The position numbers and the translations under genes are program-made. This document shows positions 9,524 to 18,097 of a stretch of DNA of 48,325 bases, piece by piece. Below the pieces are notes generated by a model that saw only the letters and a program-made list of their open reading frames with translations, ran no database searches and was not told where the DNA came from. This stretch comes from Acidobacteriota bacterium (lineage in GTDB: Bacteria > Acidobacteriota > Terriglobia > Terriglobales > Acidobacteriaceae): contig JAJYVU010000022.1 of assembly GCA_021791875.1 (NCBI GenBank), forward strand, positions 1 through 48,325, in the 5' to 3' direction. Position 1 is the first letter of the stretch. Each line of letters begins with the position of its first letter.

Positions 9524-9537
9524 GGAAAATGTTTTCC
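9524..9537. promoter_or_regulatory. LacI-type palindrome upstream of the receptor promoter
   Basis: GGAAAATGTTTTCC, 6-bp arms around TG, immediately upstream of the -35 hexamer. It has the same layout as GGTAAATGTTTACC in front of the GH127 gene, suggesting one LacI-family regulator for both transcripts. No LacI gene is visible in the window. Confidence 0.45.
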
Positions 9538-9841
9538 CATTTCCACAAGTTCTCCACGACCGCACCGCCCCTCCGGCACGAATCTCATTCCACTCCGCTT
9601 CCCGCCAGCACACGATTCCCCCCATCTGTCGCCTGTTTTGGCCGCATTCCACTACTCGGCCTTCGCCCCGGCGAATCCGCCACTCCCTGCGGACAAGGTT
9701 TTCTGCTTTTGCCTGGCCAGAACCCCGTGCAACCCACCTGCGGGCATGCTCCTTCGCGCCTGCGGGAAAACCTTTTGCTCGGAACTCCCTCAGCCGCCTT
9801 CCAGCGCATCAGGCCCGTCCCGGCCCAGCCCTTGCGCGCAC

Positions 9842-9880
9842 AAAAAAACGGGCAGGGGATTCGTAACCATCCCTGCCCGT
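9842..9880 (-). terminator. Intrinsic terminator of the GH127 gene
   Basis: ACGGGCAGGG / CCCTGCCCGT stem (9849-9880) followed on the minus strand by seven T residues, about 50 bp after the GH127 stop. The remaining sequence up to the receptor promoter (about 9540-9840) holds no gene that I can support. Confidence 0.85.
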
Positions 9881-9926
9881 ATCGTCAGACATCAAAAGTC
9901 GCGCAGCTTGCGCCCGGCCGCTGCCG

Positions 9927-11771
9927 TTACGCCGTCACATCGTGGTACAGCCGGTTCCACTGCTCGCGAATATCCGGAAACGCACGGAACGTCACCGGCG
10001 CCACCGCCGACTCGGCCTTCCAGCGCCGCCCGTCCGACCCCTCCTGCTTCGCCGCCAGCAGTTGCGCCCGCGTGAACTTGCTCTCCGGCGCGTTGACCGC
10101 AAACAGCGTCAGCGCCCCGCGCATCAGCGCCACCGTGTTCGGGTGCTGCGGATCCACGGCTTCCAGGTGCATCGGCTGGTCGATCGTGTATTCAATCACG
10201 TCGCCGTTCTTCCACTCCCGCCGCAGTTCCAGGAACTCGCCCGGCCGCACATCCACCTGCTGCCGCTTGCCGTTCACCGCCACTTCCGTGTTCTTCCCAG
10301 CCCATTGCGGCACCCGCAGCGCAATCGTAAACGTCTGCGGGCTCTCGCCCCACACATGCAGCGCAACGTCGTTCGAGTACGGATACTCCGTCCGCTGCTC
10401 AATCCGGAAACGTGTACCCTTCTGCTGAAACTTCACCCGCGACGGCACAAACAGATTCACGTACACGCCCTGCGGCGAATAAAAATACGAGCTGATTCCG
10501 TAATCCGCCGTCACCTGCGGAAACGTCCCCGAGCAGCACGGCCACTGCTCCTGGTAGTACACCTTCTGCGCGCGGTTGTTGTTGTAGTCCGAGTAGTAGA
10601 ACGTGAACCCGCCTTCTTCAATCGGCTTTTCACCCATGGTCGTGTTGTAGAACACCCGCTCCAGGCTGTCCCCCCACACGCTCTGGCCCGTAATCCTCGT
10701 CAGGTAGCGCACAATCTTCGCGTGCCCGTATGATCCGCATCCGGTCTCAAAGCTGGCATGCGTAAACTCCAGGCTCTTGCCCAGAGTCCCGCTGCCCGGC
10801 GCCACAAACGTCTCGTTCGGACCCCATCCGCCCGTCGCAAAACTCTGCTCCAGCACAAACTTCATGCCGTTTTCCGCCGCCCGCAGATGCTTCTCGCTCC
10901 CCAGCACCAGGTACGCCTGCGAGGCTGAGCTGAACGCGTTCACATGGCTGTATGCATGCTTGCCCGGCAGCACATTGTCGCCCTCCGCCAGCGGATCGAA
11001 GTACTGCTGATCCAGCAGGAACCGCTGCGCCAGCTCCAGGTAACGCTTGTTGCCCGAGCGCTTGTATGCCAGGAAGAAATTCTCCGGCAGCGTGTAGCTC
11101 TCGTCCCACGTAAACGCAATATTCGGGTGCGGATGCTCCCGCTGCTCCGCCCGCGTCTCCGCATGCGCCGGAAGATACGGCATCACCGCGTCCACCGCCC
11201 GCGCCAGCGCCGGCAGCGCCGCCGGATCGTTCGCAAACTGGTGCGCGTCAATCAGCCCGCAGTTGATCTTGTCGAATGTGTAGCACGGCAGCGGATAATC
11301 CACGTAAAACTTCGGCGTGATCGTCTCCGCGTATCCGCGCACCAGCCGGAAAATCTTCGCCTGTGTCGCCTTGTTGCCCGTCACCGCGTAGTCGCGCGCC
11401 AGCGCAGACACATACTGCCCAAACGAGTGCCCCGCAATATACCCCGTCATGTTATTCGGCGGATCGAACTCATTCGACCAGCTGTACCATCCGCCCATGT
11501 CCTCGCCCGGCGCCGGCAATCCCGCCTTCTGCCGGAATGGCTTCAGCAGCGAATCCTCATCCAGCCCCAGAAAAAACTCATGGTTCGCCTCGAACTGCTC
11601 CTTCATCCGCCCGTCCAGCAATTCCACCGCGCTGTAAGGAAACTGGCTCAGCTTCGTTGGCGCCTCATGCCCGCTCGCCGCCGCCTGCGCCAGCGCCTTG
11701 GGAGCCGCCGCACCTGCCGCCGCCACAGCGGCCGTGCCCTTTATAAACGTTCTCCGCGTAATGTCATCCAT
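9927..11771 (-). CDS. Glycoside hydrolase family 127 (beta-L-arabinofuranosidase-like), Tat-exported
   Basis: 614 residues. The twin-arginine signal is TRRTFIKG plus an Ala-rich h-region ending ALAQA. The body is the DUF1680/GH127 alpha/alpha-barrel. The CCSGTF motif supplies the paired cysteines that in GH127 act as nucleophile and zinc ligand; FETGCGSYG gives a further Cys, and GGWGPNETF an acidic residue in the expected region. The known activity of the family is release of beta-L-arabinofuranose from hydroxyproline-linked or pectic side chains. ATG 11771 is preceded by GGAGGGG at six bases and starts directly at the Tat signal. It is upstream of, and codirectional with, the receptor gene but separated by a terminator and a new promoter. 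Confidence 0.9.
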   Translation of the reverse strand: MDDITRRTFIKGTAAVAAAGAAAPKALAQAAASGHEAPTKLSQFPYSAVELLDGRMKEQFEANHEFFLGLDEDSLLKPFRQKAGLPAPGEDMGGWYSWSNEFDPPNNMTGYIAGHSFGQYVSALARDYAVTGNKATQAKIFRLVRGYAETITPKFYVDYPLPCYTFDKINCGLIDAHQFANDPAALPALARAVDAVMPYLPAHAETRAEQREHPHPNIAFTWDESYTLPENFFLAYKRSGNKRYLELAQRFLLDQQYFDPLAEGDNVLPGKHAYSHVNAFSSASQAYLVLGSEKHLRAAENGMKFVLEQSFATGGWGPNETFVAPGSGTLGKSLEFTHASFETGCGSYGHAKIVRYLTRITGQSVWGDSLERVFYNTTMGEKPIEEGGFTFYYSDYNNNRAQKVYYQEQWPCCSGTFPQVTADYGISSYFYSPQGVYVNLFVPSRVKFQQKGTRFRIEQRTEYPYSNDVALHVWGESPQTFTIALRVPQWAGKNTEVAVNGKRQQVDVRPGEFLELRREWKNGDVIEYTIDQPMHLEAVDPQHPNTVALMRGALTLFAVNAPESKFTRAQLLAAKQEGSDGRRWKAESAVAPVTFRAFPDIREQWNRLYHDVTA

Positions 11772-11865
11772 CTCTATCCCCTCCATGCAAAATCGCCCCG
11801 AGGAACGGCCGCCTCCAGCGCACAGCCGGCGCAGCCGCGCCAACGGAGCGCGTCATTCCAAAGTC

Positions 11866-11879
11866 GGTAAATGTTTACC
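11866..11879. promoter_or_regulatory. LacI-type operator between GH127 and the MFS gene
   Basis: GGTAAATGTTTACC is a 6+2+6 palindrome of the classic LacI-family form, 95 bp upstream of the GH127 start in the ~430-bp divergent region. Nothing else in that region can be supported as a gene. Confidence 0.55.
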
Positions 11880-12198
11880 AGCGCCCCCTCACCACTGTCA
11901 ATCCAACCGCGCGATTTCCACACAGGCCACACAATCCTGCCCAACCACACGCTCCGTCCCTCCTGGTTGGACCCCCTCCACATCCCAAAGGTATGCCAAA
12001 TCCCGCACATTTCCCGTAAATGCTTTCCCAACTGCTTCTACCGGCATGGAATCACCGCTGCCCAGCCTTGCTACGGAACCTGTTGCTGCCCCGAGTGGAA
12101 GGCCTCAGACGGTGCCCCGCATCTCGAAGAGATATCGCTCTTGCGCCGGCAACGCGTTCGCCCCTGCGGCCGGCACTCCATTACCATCATCTGCGACC

Positions 12199-13299
12199 AT
12201 GCACACCGCCGAATCCGAGCCCCAAATCCTCCACCCAGCCAATTCCGGCCATCGCATGCGCTGGAACATCGCCATCCTCCTCGGCATCGGCGTACTCATC
12301 AACTACTTTGATCGCGTCAACCTTTCCGTCGCACACACCGGCCTCGAGCACTCCTTCGGCATCAACGACGTCGTCTACGGATACCTCCTCGGCGCGTACA
12401 ACATCCCCTACGCCATCTGCCAGATCCCCATGGGCGCGCTCCTCGACCGCTTCGGCATCAAGCCCATCGGCCGCATCGGCGCCTTTCTCTGGAGCCTCGC
12501 GTCCTTCGCAGCCGCAGCCGCTGCCACCGTCCCCATCTTCTACTCTGCGCGCCTGCTCCTCGGCGTCGGCGAAGCCCCATTCTTCCCCGCCAACGCCAAG
12601 GCCATCGGACGCTGGTTCCCTCCGCACCGCCGCAGCTTCGCCACCAGCTTCTTTGACTCCGCCGCCAAGTTCTCCTCCGCCATCGGCATACCCCTCATCG
12701 GCATCATCGTTCTCCGCTTCGGATGGCGCAGCGGATTCCTCTTCACCGGCGCACTCAGCCTCGCCTACTTCGCCGCCTTCTACTTCATCTACCGCGATCC
12801 CCGCCCCGGTGAAACCGACCATTACGTCGCCCCGGTCCGCCACGCCGCATCTTCATCCGCCCGAACCACCCCCACGCCCCACCTCGGCTTTTTCGCCCTC
12901 CTTCGCCAGCCCAAGGTCCTCGGACTCACCATCGGCTTCGGCGCATACAACTACGTCTTCTACCTGCTCCTCACCTGGCTCCCCAGCTACTTCCACCAGG
13001 CCCTCCACATCGACCTCTTCGATTCCTTCTTCTACACGGCCATCCCCTGGTTCATCGCCACCATCGCCGACCTCCTCATCGGCGGCCTCCTCGTCGACAT
13101 GCTCATCCATCGCGGCCTCAACTCCAGCCGCGTTCGCATGGTCGCACTGGTCCTCGGAACCCTCTTCGGCCTCGGCATCTTCGGCGCAGCCTTCGCCCAC
13201 ACGCGCTTCGCCGCCGTCTACCTCCTCATCGGCATCGCCGCCTATCTCTTCCTCCTCCGAGACACCAACATGGTCCCCGCCGCGTCCATCACACAATAA
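12199..13299 (+). CDS. MFS sugar/sugar-acid transporter (ACS-like), C-terminally short
   Basis: 366 residues. The N-terminal half has the MFS signature INYFDRVNLSVA and the loop GALLDRFGIKPIGR between helices 2 and 3. I count ten membrane segments, the tenth being AVYLLIGIAAYLFLL, after which the protein ends RDTNMVPAASITQ. Full-length relatives have twelve helices and about 430 residues, so the last two helices seem lost; no other frame restores them before the convergent SDR gene. It may be a decaying gene or a short variant. The start is uncertain: ATG 12199 has no clear ribosome site, and ATG 12256 begins just before helix 1. Divergent from GH127, it likely imports the released sugar or its oxidation product. 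Confidence 0.75.
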   Translation: MHTAESEPQILHPANSGHRMRWNIAILLGIGVLINYFDRVNLSVAHTGLEHSFGINDVVYGYLLGAYNIPYAICQIPMGALLDRFGIKPIGRIGAFLWSLASFAAAAAATVPIFYSARLLLGVGEAPFFPANAKAIGRWFPPHRRSFATSFFDSAAKFSSAIGIPLIGIIVLRFGWRSGFLFTGALSLAYFAAFYFIYRDPRPGETDHYVAPVRHAASSSARTTPTPHLGFFALLRQPKVLGLTIGFGAYNYVFYLLLTWLPSYFHQALHIDLFDSFFYTAIPWFIATIADLLIGGLLVDMLIHRGLNSSRVRMVALVLGTLFGLGIFGAAFAHTRFAAVYLLIGIAAYLFLLRDTNMVPAASITQ

Positions 13300-13425
13300 G
13301 TAACCGTCTCGGTGTCATTTGCAGAATCACGAAACTCCCACCCTGCATGATGGGTCACTCCCAGTCGAGACGCGCGAGCGCCTGCGCCGAGAAATTTACG
13401 GTTCCCTGATCTCGGGGTGCCGCAT

Positions 13426-13457
13426 CCTTTGCGCTCTTTGCGGCCTTTGCGGTGAAA
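13426..13457 (+). repeat. CTTTGCGG-type interspersed repeat
   Basis: Three near-tandem CTTTGCG(G) units ending GGTGAAA lie between the converging MFS and SDR genes. A related copy is at 43991-44020. Both are in gene-free spacers. Confidence 0.6.
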
Positions 13458-13472
13458 CGGCCAGCACCGCCG

Positions 13473-14282
13473 TCAGGCGCGCTCGCCTGGACGGCCAGTC
13501 CTCGGCAGCGCCCGCATCGCCCCCGTAGAAATCCCGCCATCCACCAGCATCGTCTGCCCCGTCACGTACCGGCTCGCCTCCGATGCCAGAAACACCACTG
13601 CCCCATCCAGATCGTCCGGCCTTCCCGGTCGCTTCAACGGAATCCGCTCCGTCAAATACTCCACCCACTCCTTGTCCTCGTACATCACCCGGTTCTGCGC
13701 CGTCTGGAACCACCCCGGAGCCAGGCAGTTCACCGTCACCCCATGCCTGCCCCAGTCATCGGCCAGGCTCATCGTCAACTGCCGAATCCCTCCGCGGCTC
13801 GCCCCATACGGCCCCAGTCCCGCATAACCGGCCACGCTCGTCACCGAGCCGATATTGATAATCCGCCCGTACCCGCGCTCCACCATCCCGCGCGCCACGG
13901 CCTGCGCCACAAAAAAACTCCCGCGCAAGTTCGTGTCCAGCACTGTGTTCCAGTCATCCCATGTCACTTCCAGCGCCGGCTTCCGCACGTTGCATCCCGC
14001 GTTGTTCACCAGGATGTCGATCTTCCCGAACGCCTGCTCCGCCTCGGCCGCCATCCGCCGGATGCTCTGCTCATCGCGCACGTCCAGGTCCACGCAATGC
14101 TGCCGCCGACCCATGCCTTCAATCTCCGCGGCAAACTCCTTCAGCGACTCCTTCTTCCGGCTTGTCAAAATCAAATCCGCTCCGGCCTTCGCCAGTGCAC
14201 GCGCAAAATATTGCCCCAGCCCGCGGCTCGTGCCCGTCACCAGCGCCACCCGTCCTGTCAAATCAAACAGCCCGTCGCTCAC
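13473..14282 (-). CDS. SDR oxidoreductase, KduD/gluconate 5-dehydrogenase-like, with Y-x3-R active site
   Basis: 269-residue classical short-chain dehydrogenase: nucleotide-binding TGTSRGLG, NNAG, catalytic Ser in NIGSVTS and Tyr in PYGASRGG, and C-terminal VTGQTMLVDGG. Where the family has Y-x3-K this one reads Y-G-A-S-R (codon CGC), a swap of the catalytic lysine for arginine. The best resemblance is to gluconate/2-deoxy-gluconate dehydrogenases, which oxidise or reduce sugar acids with NAD(P). GTG 14282 overlaps the stop of the zinc dehydrogenase gene (GTGA), so the pair is translationally coupled and probably works in one oxidative sugar route. Confidence 0.85.
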   Translation of the reverse strand: MSDGLFDLTGRVALVTGTSRGLGQYFARALAKAGADLILTSRKKESLKEFAAEIEGMGRRQHCVDLDVRDEQSIRRMAAEAEQAFGKIDILVNNAGCNVRKPALEVTWDDWNTVLDTNLRGSFFVAQAVARGMVERGYGRIINIGSVTSVAGYAGLGPYGASRGGIRQLTMSLADDWGRHGVTVNCLAPGWFQTAQNRVMYEDKEWVEYLTERIPLKRPGRPDDLDGAVVFLASEASRYVTGQTMLVDGGISTGAMRALPRTGRPGERA

Positions 14283-15331
14283 TTCGCGGCCTCCGTCCCC
14301 TGCGGCGCAAGAATCACCTTCATCAGCCCCGGCTCATGCGCATACAGCCGCGTGAACCACTCCACGCCTTCCTCCAGCGGAGCCACCGCTGAAATCAGCG
14401 GCTTCACCCGAATCTTGCCTTCCTGCATCCACTCCATCGCCTTGGGATATTCCCCCGACGATGCCGCCGAGCCCTGCAGCCGCAGCTCCCGCGAAACTAC
14501 TTTCTGCAGCGGTAATGTCACCGTCGGAGTTACATTCCCAATCAGCGTCACCCGCCCGCCTTTGCGCGCGCAGTCAATCGCAACATTCACGGTTTCATTT
14601 TTCCCGACCGCCTCAAAAACCGCATCCGCGCCCAGCCCGCTGGTCATCTCCTTCACCATTGCGACCAATTCCTCGCCCGTCGCTTGCAGCGCATCTTCAA
14701 ATCCCAGCTCACGCACCAGCTTCAGCCGGTTCGCATCCACATCCGCCACTACTACGTGTGAATACCCATACCCGCGCGCCGCCTGCGCCGTCAGCGCGCC
14801 GATCATTCCCGCGCCGATCACCACCGCCGTCTCATCATCCGCCGGCGGAGTCAGCCGCACCGCATGCATCGCCACAGAAACCGCCTCCAGCATCGCCGCC
14901 TCGGCAAACGAAAGCCCATCCGGCAGCCGGTACGCGATCCGCTCCGGAACCACCACCATCTCCGCGAACGCGCCCATCCTCCGGTAATCCCCGCAGGAAA
15001 CACCCAGTACCTGCCGCTCCTCGCACAGATTCACCTGCCCGCGACGGCAGAACACGCACCTTCCGCAATACACCGTCGAATCAAACGTCACGCGGTCTCC
15101 CACCGCAAACGTCTCGCATCGCGCGCCCCGCGCCACCACCGTGCCCGCGGCCTCGTGCCCCATTACCAGCGGCGGAATCCGCCTCCCGCTCGACCCGTCA
15201 AACCCATGCACATCGCTGCCGCAAATGCCGCACGCCTCTACCCGCACAAGCAGCTCATCCTCTGCCGGCTCCGGCGCCGGCATCTCCGTCATCTTCAGTT
15301 CCTTGTACGCGCTCAGTAAAAGAGCCTTCAT
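14279..15331 (-). CDS. Zinc-dependent medium-chain alcohol/sugar dehydrogenase
   Basis: 350 residues. GroES-like N-terminal domain with catalytic-zinc residues CGICGSD and GHEAAG, and four structural-zinc cysteines in CGRCVFCRRGQVNLC. The Rossmann domain has VIGAGMIGALTA. It resembles threonine 3-, sorbitol 2- and galactitol-1-phosphate 5-dehydrogenases; which polyol or sugar it uses cannot be fixed. ATG 15331 is chosen because AGGA lies upstream and the protein starts MKALLLSAYK as relatives do. It is the first gene of a two-gene operon with the SDR. Confidence 0.87.
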   Translation of the reverse strand: MKALLLSAYKELKMTEMPAPEPAEDELLVRVEACGICGSDVHGFDGSSGRRIPPLVMGHEAAGTVVARGARCETFAVGDRVTFDSTVYCGRCVFCRRGQVNLCEERQVLGVSCGDYRRMGAFAEMVVVPERIAYRLPDGLSFAEAAMLEAVSVAMHAVRLTPPADDETAVVIGAGMIGALTAQAARGYGYSHVVVADVDANRLKLVRELGFEDALQATGEELVAMVKEMTSGLGADAVFEAVGKNETVNVAIDCARKGGRVTLIGNVTPTVTLPLQKVVSRELRLQGSAASSGEYPKAMEWMQEGKIRVKPLISAVAPLEEGVEWFTRLYAHEPGLMKVILAPQGTEAAK

Positions 15332-15689
15332 GCTTCTGCATCCTCGTCCAGGAATCATCGCACCATTTCTGGTGCGCTGTTTGCTCCCAAGTCTACGCCT
15401 TGGCCTCTATGGTCATAAATTTGCTCTTCTCGCCTACGCTGGCGGATCCGCTGCCGATAAACAACCACGCCAGATTGTTTGTTACAACACATGGTCATCT
15501 CGTTCATAGCTCAATCTATGTACTTTTTGCATAGACATTATGCGGCAGATGTAAAAGCTACCCGCAAAACCTTGATATAGAAGGCACTTTGTCATAGATG
15601 ACGAAATCTTCACGCCGGCAACAAGTCAGTTTTCTTGAGTCCGTTGTACAGTAACTTCGAACATCGCTTTCCCCCCCACGGAGGTATCC
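15332..15689. other. Divergent intergenic region
   Basis: About 360 bp between divergent genes, AT-richer than its neighbours. It must carry promoters for the dehydrogenase pair and the DUF4382 lipoprotein, but I see no convincing -35/-10 pair or gene. Confidence 0.4.
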
Positions 15690-17096
15690 ATGAATCGTAA
15701 GCTTATCCTTGGCGCAGCCGCCGTACTTGCCGGCGCTGGCCTCACTGCTCTTACACTGACCGGGTGCGGTCAGGGCCCCATCAGCGGCAGCTCGGCCTCC
15801 GGAGCCAATGGCGCGGCCATGCTCGTGACCGTTGGTGATGCTCCTCTCAGCAACATCCTCTCGGCGCGCGTCACCGTCTCGTCCATCAGCCTCACGCCCT
15901 CCGGCGGCGGAAGCAACGTCACGGTGCTGTCCAGTCCCCGCACCATCGAGCTCTCCAGCCTCGGCGCCATTCAGGAACCCATTGAAACCGAAAATGTCGC
16001 CGCTGGAACTTACAGCGCCGTCAATATCGACATAAGCTCCGCAAAGGTCACTTATGTCGACGCCTCCGGAAGTGTGGTCACAGGCACGGCGACCGTCAAT
16101 TCGCCGAATGACACCGTCACACTCAATCCCACACTCACCGTCACCCAGGGACAGGATGTCAATCTGCGCTTGAATTTCAATCTCGCTCAGTCCTTTGACC
16201 TCACCAGCTCGACCCTCACCTTCACGCCGTCCATCACTTCGGTCGCCGCCTCCATCGAAAACGAAAACGAAGCCGACCGCGAAATCGAGGTTACCGGCTC
16301 GGTCGTGAGCATCAGTTCCACTTCCATCACGGTCAAATCGGCGTGCACCGGCGTTCAGTCCACCTTTACCATCAACTCTTCCACCCAGTTTGCCTCCAAC
16401 ATCACCGCCGGCAGTATCAAGCCGGGTTCCATCGTGACCGTGCGCGGCGCCATGCAGCCTGACGGCTCCTTGCTTGCCACTATGATCTCCGCGGCCATGG
16501 ATGGTGGCGCATTCGGCAGCTCTGACGGAGGCGGCGTTGGCATCGTCACGGCAGTCACCACAGACTCCGGCGGCAACGTCACGTCCTTCACCTTCGTCCC
16601 ACGCGAAGACTTCAGCGATTTCCCCGGTGTGTCCGTGACCGTCTCGCTCGCGTCTTCCACCACCTACGGCCTCAGTGAAGGAGCCGTTGCAGATGGCATT
16701 TCCCCCACCGCCTTCACCAATGCAGAAATCTTCCCCGGCCAGTCCGTCGAAGTCATCGGAACCCTGTCCAGCAGCACCATTGCAGCGCAGGAAGTCGATC
16801 TCGCGCCGGAAAGTCTCGCCGGAAAACTCTCGGCAGCTCCGCAAGGCACGGCTCCGGACTACACCTTCACCCTCCAGTTGCCCACGCAGTCGTTCCTCAC
16901 CACCTACGACTCGCTGACCACACTCAACGCCTCAACCAACTCGCAGACCGAGTACGAAGATGGACTCAGCTCCACCAGCTTCGCCTCGCTCGCTGCAGGC
17001 ACAGCTCTCGAGATGCACGGCTACCTGCTGCGCGACAGCTCCAACAACTACTCGCTCACCGTCTCGCACATCTCGCAGATCGAGACCGACAACTAA
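15690..17096 (+). CDS. DUF4382/DUF5666 lipoprotein
   Basis: 468 residues. The lipoprotein signal ends LTLTGC (cleavage before Cys). Residues ~45-170 match the DUF4382 beta-sandwich (MLVTVGDAPLSNILSARVTVSSI; IELSSLGAIQEP), and further parts resemble DUF5666 repeats (REIEVTGSVVSISSTSITV; PGSIVTVRGAMQPDGS). Composition is Ser/Thr-rich and cysteine appears only at the lipobox and in one later residue, typical of exported surface proteins. Function is unknown. GGAGG lies five bases before the ATG. It stands alone, with a terminator after it. Confidence 0.85.
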   Translation: MNRKLILGAAAVLAGAGLTALTLTGCGQGPISGSSASGANGAAMLVTVGDAPLSNILSARVTVSSISLTPSGGGSNVTVLSSPRTIELSSLGAIQEPIETENVAAGTYSAVNIDISSAKVTYVDASGSVVTGTATVNSPNDTVTLNPTLTVTQGQDVNLRLNFNLAQSFDLTSSTLTFTPSITSVAASIENENEADREIEVTGSVVSISSTSITVKSACTGVQSTFTINSSTQFASNITAGSIKPGSIVTVRGAMQPDGSLLATMISAAMDGGAFGSSDGGGVGIVTAVTTDSGGNVTSFTFVPREDFSDFPGVSVTVSLASSTTYGLSEGAVADGISPTAFTNAEIFPGQSVEVIGTLSSSTIAAQEVDLAPESLAGKLSAAPQGTAPDYTFTLQLPTQSFLTTYDSLTTLNASTNSQTEYEDGLSSTSFASLAAGTALEMHGYLLRDSSNNYSLTVSHISQIETDN

Positions 17097-17122
17097 CCTC
17101 CGGCCGCAGCATGCCGCAATCA

Positions 17123-17157
17123 GATGAGCCCCGCCTGAAAAGCGGGGCTCATCCATT
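17123..17157 (+). terminator. Terminator after the DUF4382 gene
   Basis: GATGAGCCCCGC / GCGGGGCTCATC stem (17123-17153), 27 bp after the stop. The T tract is weak on both sides. It also lies downstream of panC on the minus strand and could serve both. Confidence 0.7.
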
Positions 17158-17185
17158 TCTGCAGGTTCTTTCGTCTTTGCCGCGC

Positions 17186-18097
17186 TCACGCCTGCGCGGG
17201 AATCACATTCACCAGGAACGGCTCTTCCAGCAGCACGTTGTCGATCAGCCGCGTACCTCCCACAAACGCCGCCAAAACCACCAGCGCCCGGCCTTCCACT
17301 TCGCTCACGTCTTCCAGCGTCTTCGGATTCACCACCTTCAAATAGTCAATCCGCACCGTCGGCTCATACGCCATCACAAATAGCCCTGCCGATAGCAGCC
17401 GCTCTGCCGAGCGTTCTCCTTCCGCAAACCGGCTCTGGATCACCCGCAGCGTCTTATGCAGCACCAGCGCCTGCTCGTGTTCGTCCGGCAATAAGTAACC
17501 ATTACGGCTACTCATGGCCAGCCCGTCGTCCTCGCGCACAATCGGACACACCACCAGTTCTGTCCTGAAGTGCAGATCCCGCACCATCCGCCGCAGCACC
17601 GCCACCTGCGCCGCATCCTTCTGCCCAAAAAACGCCCGGTCCGGCTCCACAATATGAAACAGCTTCGCCACCACCGTCGCCACGCCGCGAAAATGCCCCG
17701 GCCTCGAAGCCCCGTCCAGCCGTTCTCCAATCGGCCCCACATCTACATATGTGGTCGTGCCCGGCGGATACATTTCCATCACATCCGGCATGAACACCGC
17801 GTCCACGCCCTCGCGCTCCAGCAGCGCGCAATCCGCGTCCACATTGCGCGGGTACCGGTCGTAATCCTCCCGCGGCCCAAACTGTGTCGGATTCACAAAA
17901 ATGGACACCACCACCGCGTCGCAGCGGTCTTTCGCCGCCCGCACCAGGCTCAGATGCCCCTCATGCAGCGCGCCCATCGTCGGTACCAGCCCGATACTCC
18001 TCGCACCGTGTATCTTTCCATTCCCTGCAGCCGCAGGCTGCCCACGCAGACTCTGCACTGCTGCCCGCATCTCGTCGACGGTCTTGATCCGTTGCAT
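17186..18097 (-). CDS. panC: Pantothenate synthetase
   Basis: Joins pantoate and beta-alanine with ATP, the last step of pantothenate (vitamin B5) synthesis, in the cytosol. 303 residues. Signatures: PTMGALHEGHLSL (HxGH nucleotidyl-transfer motif), FVNPTQFGPREDYDRYPR, FFGQKDAAQ and the KMSKS-like MSSRN. A short Ala/Gly insert near residues 20-32 lengthens the N-terminus relative to the usual ~280. The ATG directly abuts the panB stop (TAAATG), with AAGG inside the panB end as ribosome site. Confidence 0.97.
   Translation of the reverse strand: MQRIKTVDEMRAAVQSLRGQPAAAGNGKIHGARSIGLVPTMGALHEGHLSLVRAAKDRCDAVVVSIFVNPTQFGPREDYDRYPRNVDADCALLEREGVDAVFMPDVMEMYPPGTTTYVDVGPIGERLDGASRPGHFRGVATVVAKLFHIVEPDRAFFGQKDAAQVAVLRRMVRDLHFRTELVVCPIVREDDGLAMSSRNGYLLPDEHEQALVLHKTLRVIQSRFAEGERSAERLLSAGLFVMAYEPTVRIDYLKVVNPKTLEDVSEVEGRALVVLAAFVGGTRLIDNVLLEEPFLVNVIPAQA

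Noticed and set aside
12020..13303. 427-codon Ser/Pro-rich frame overlapping the MFS gene on the same strand
   Set aside because: Frame-shifted shadow of the transporter; no membrane helices and extreme Ser/Pro content.
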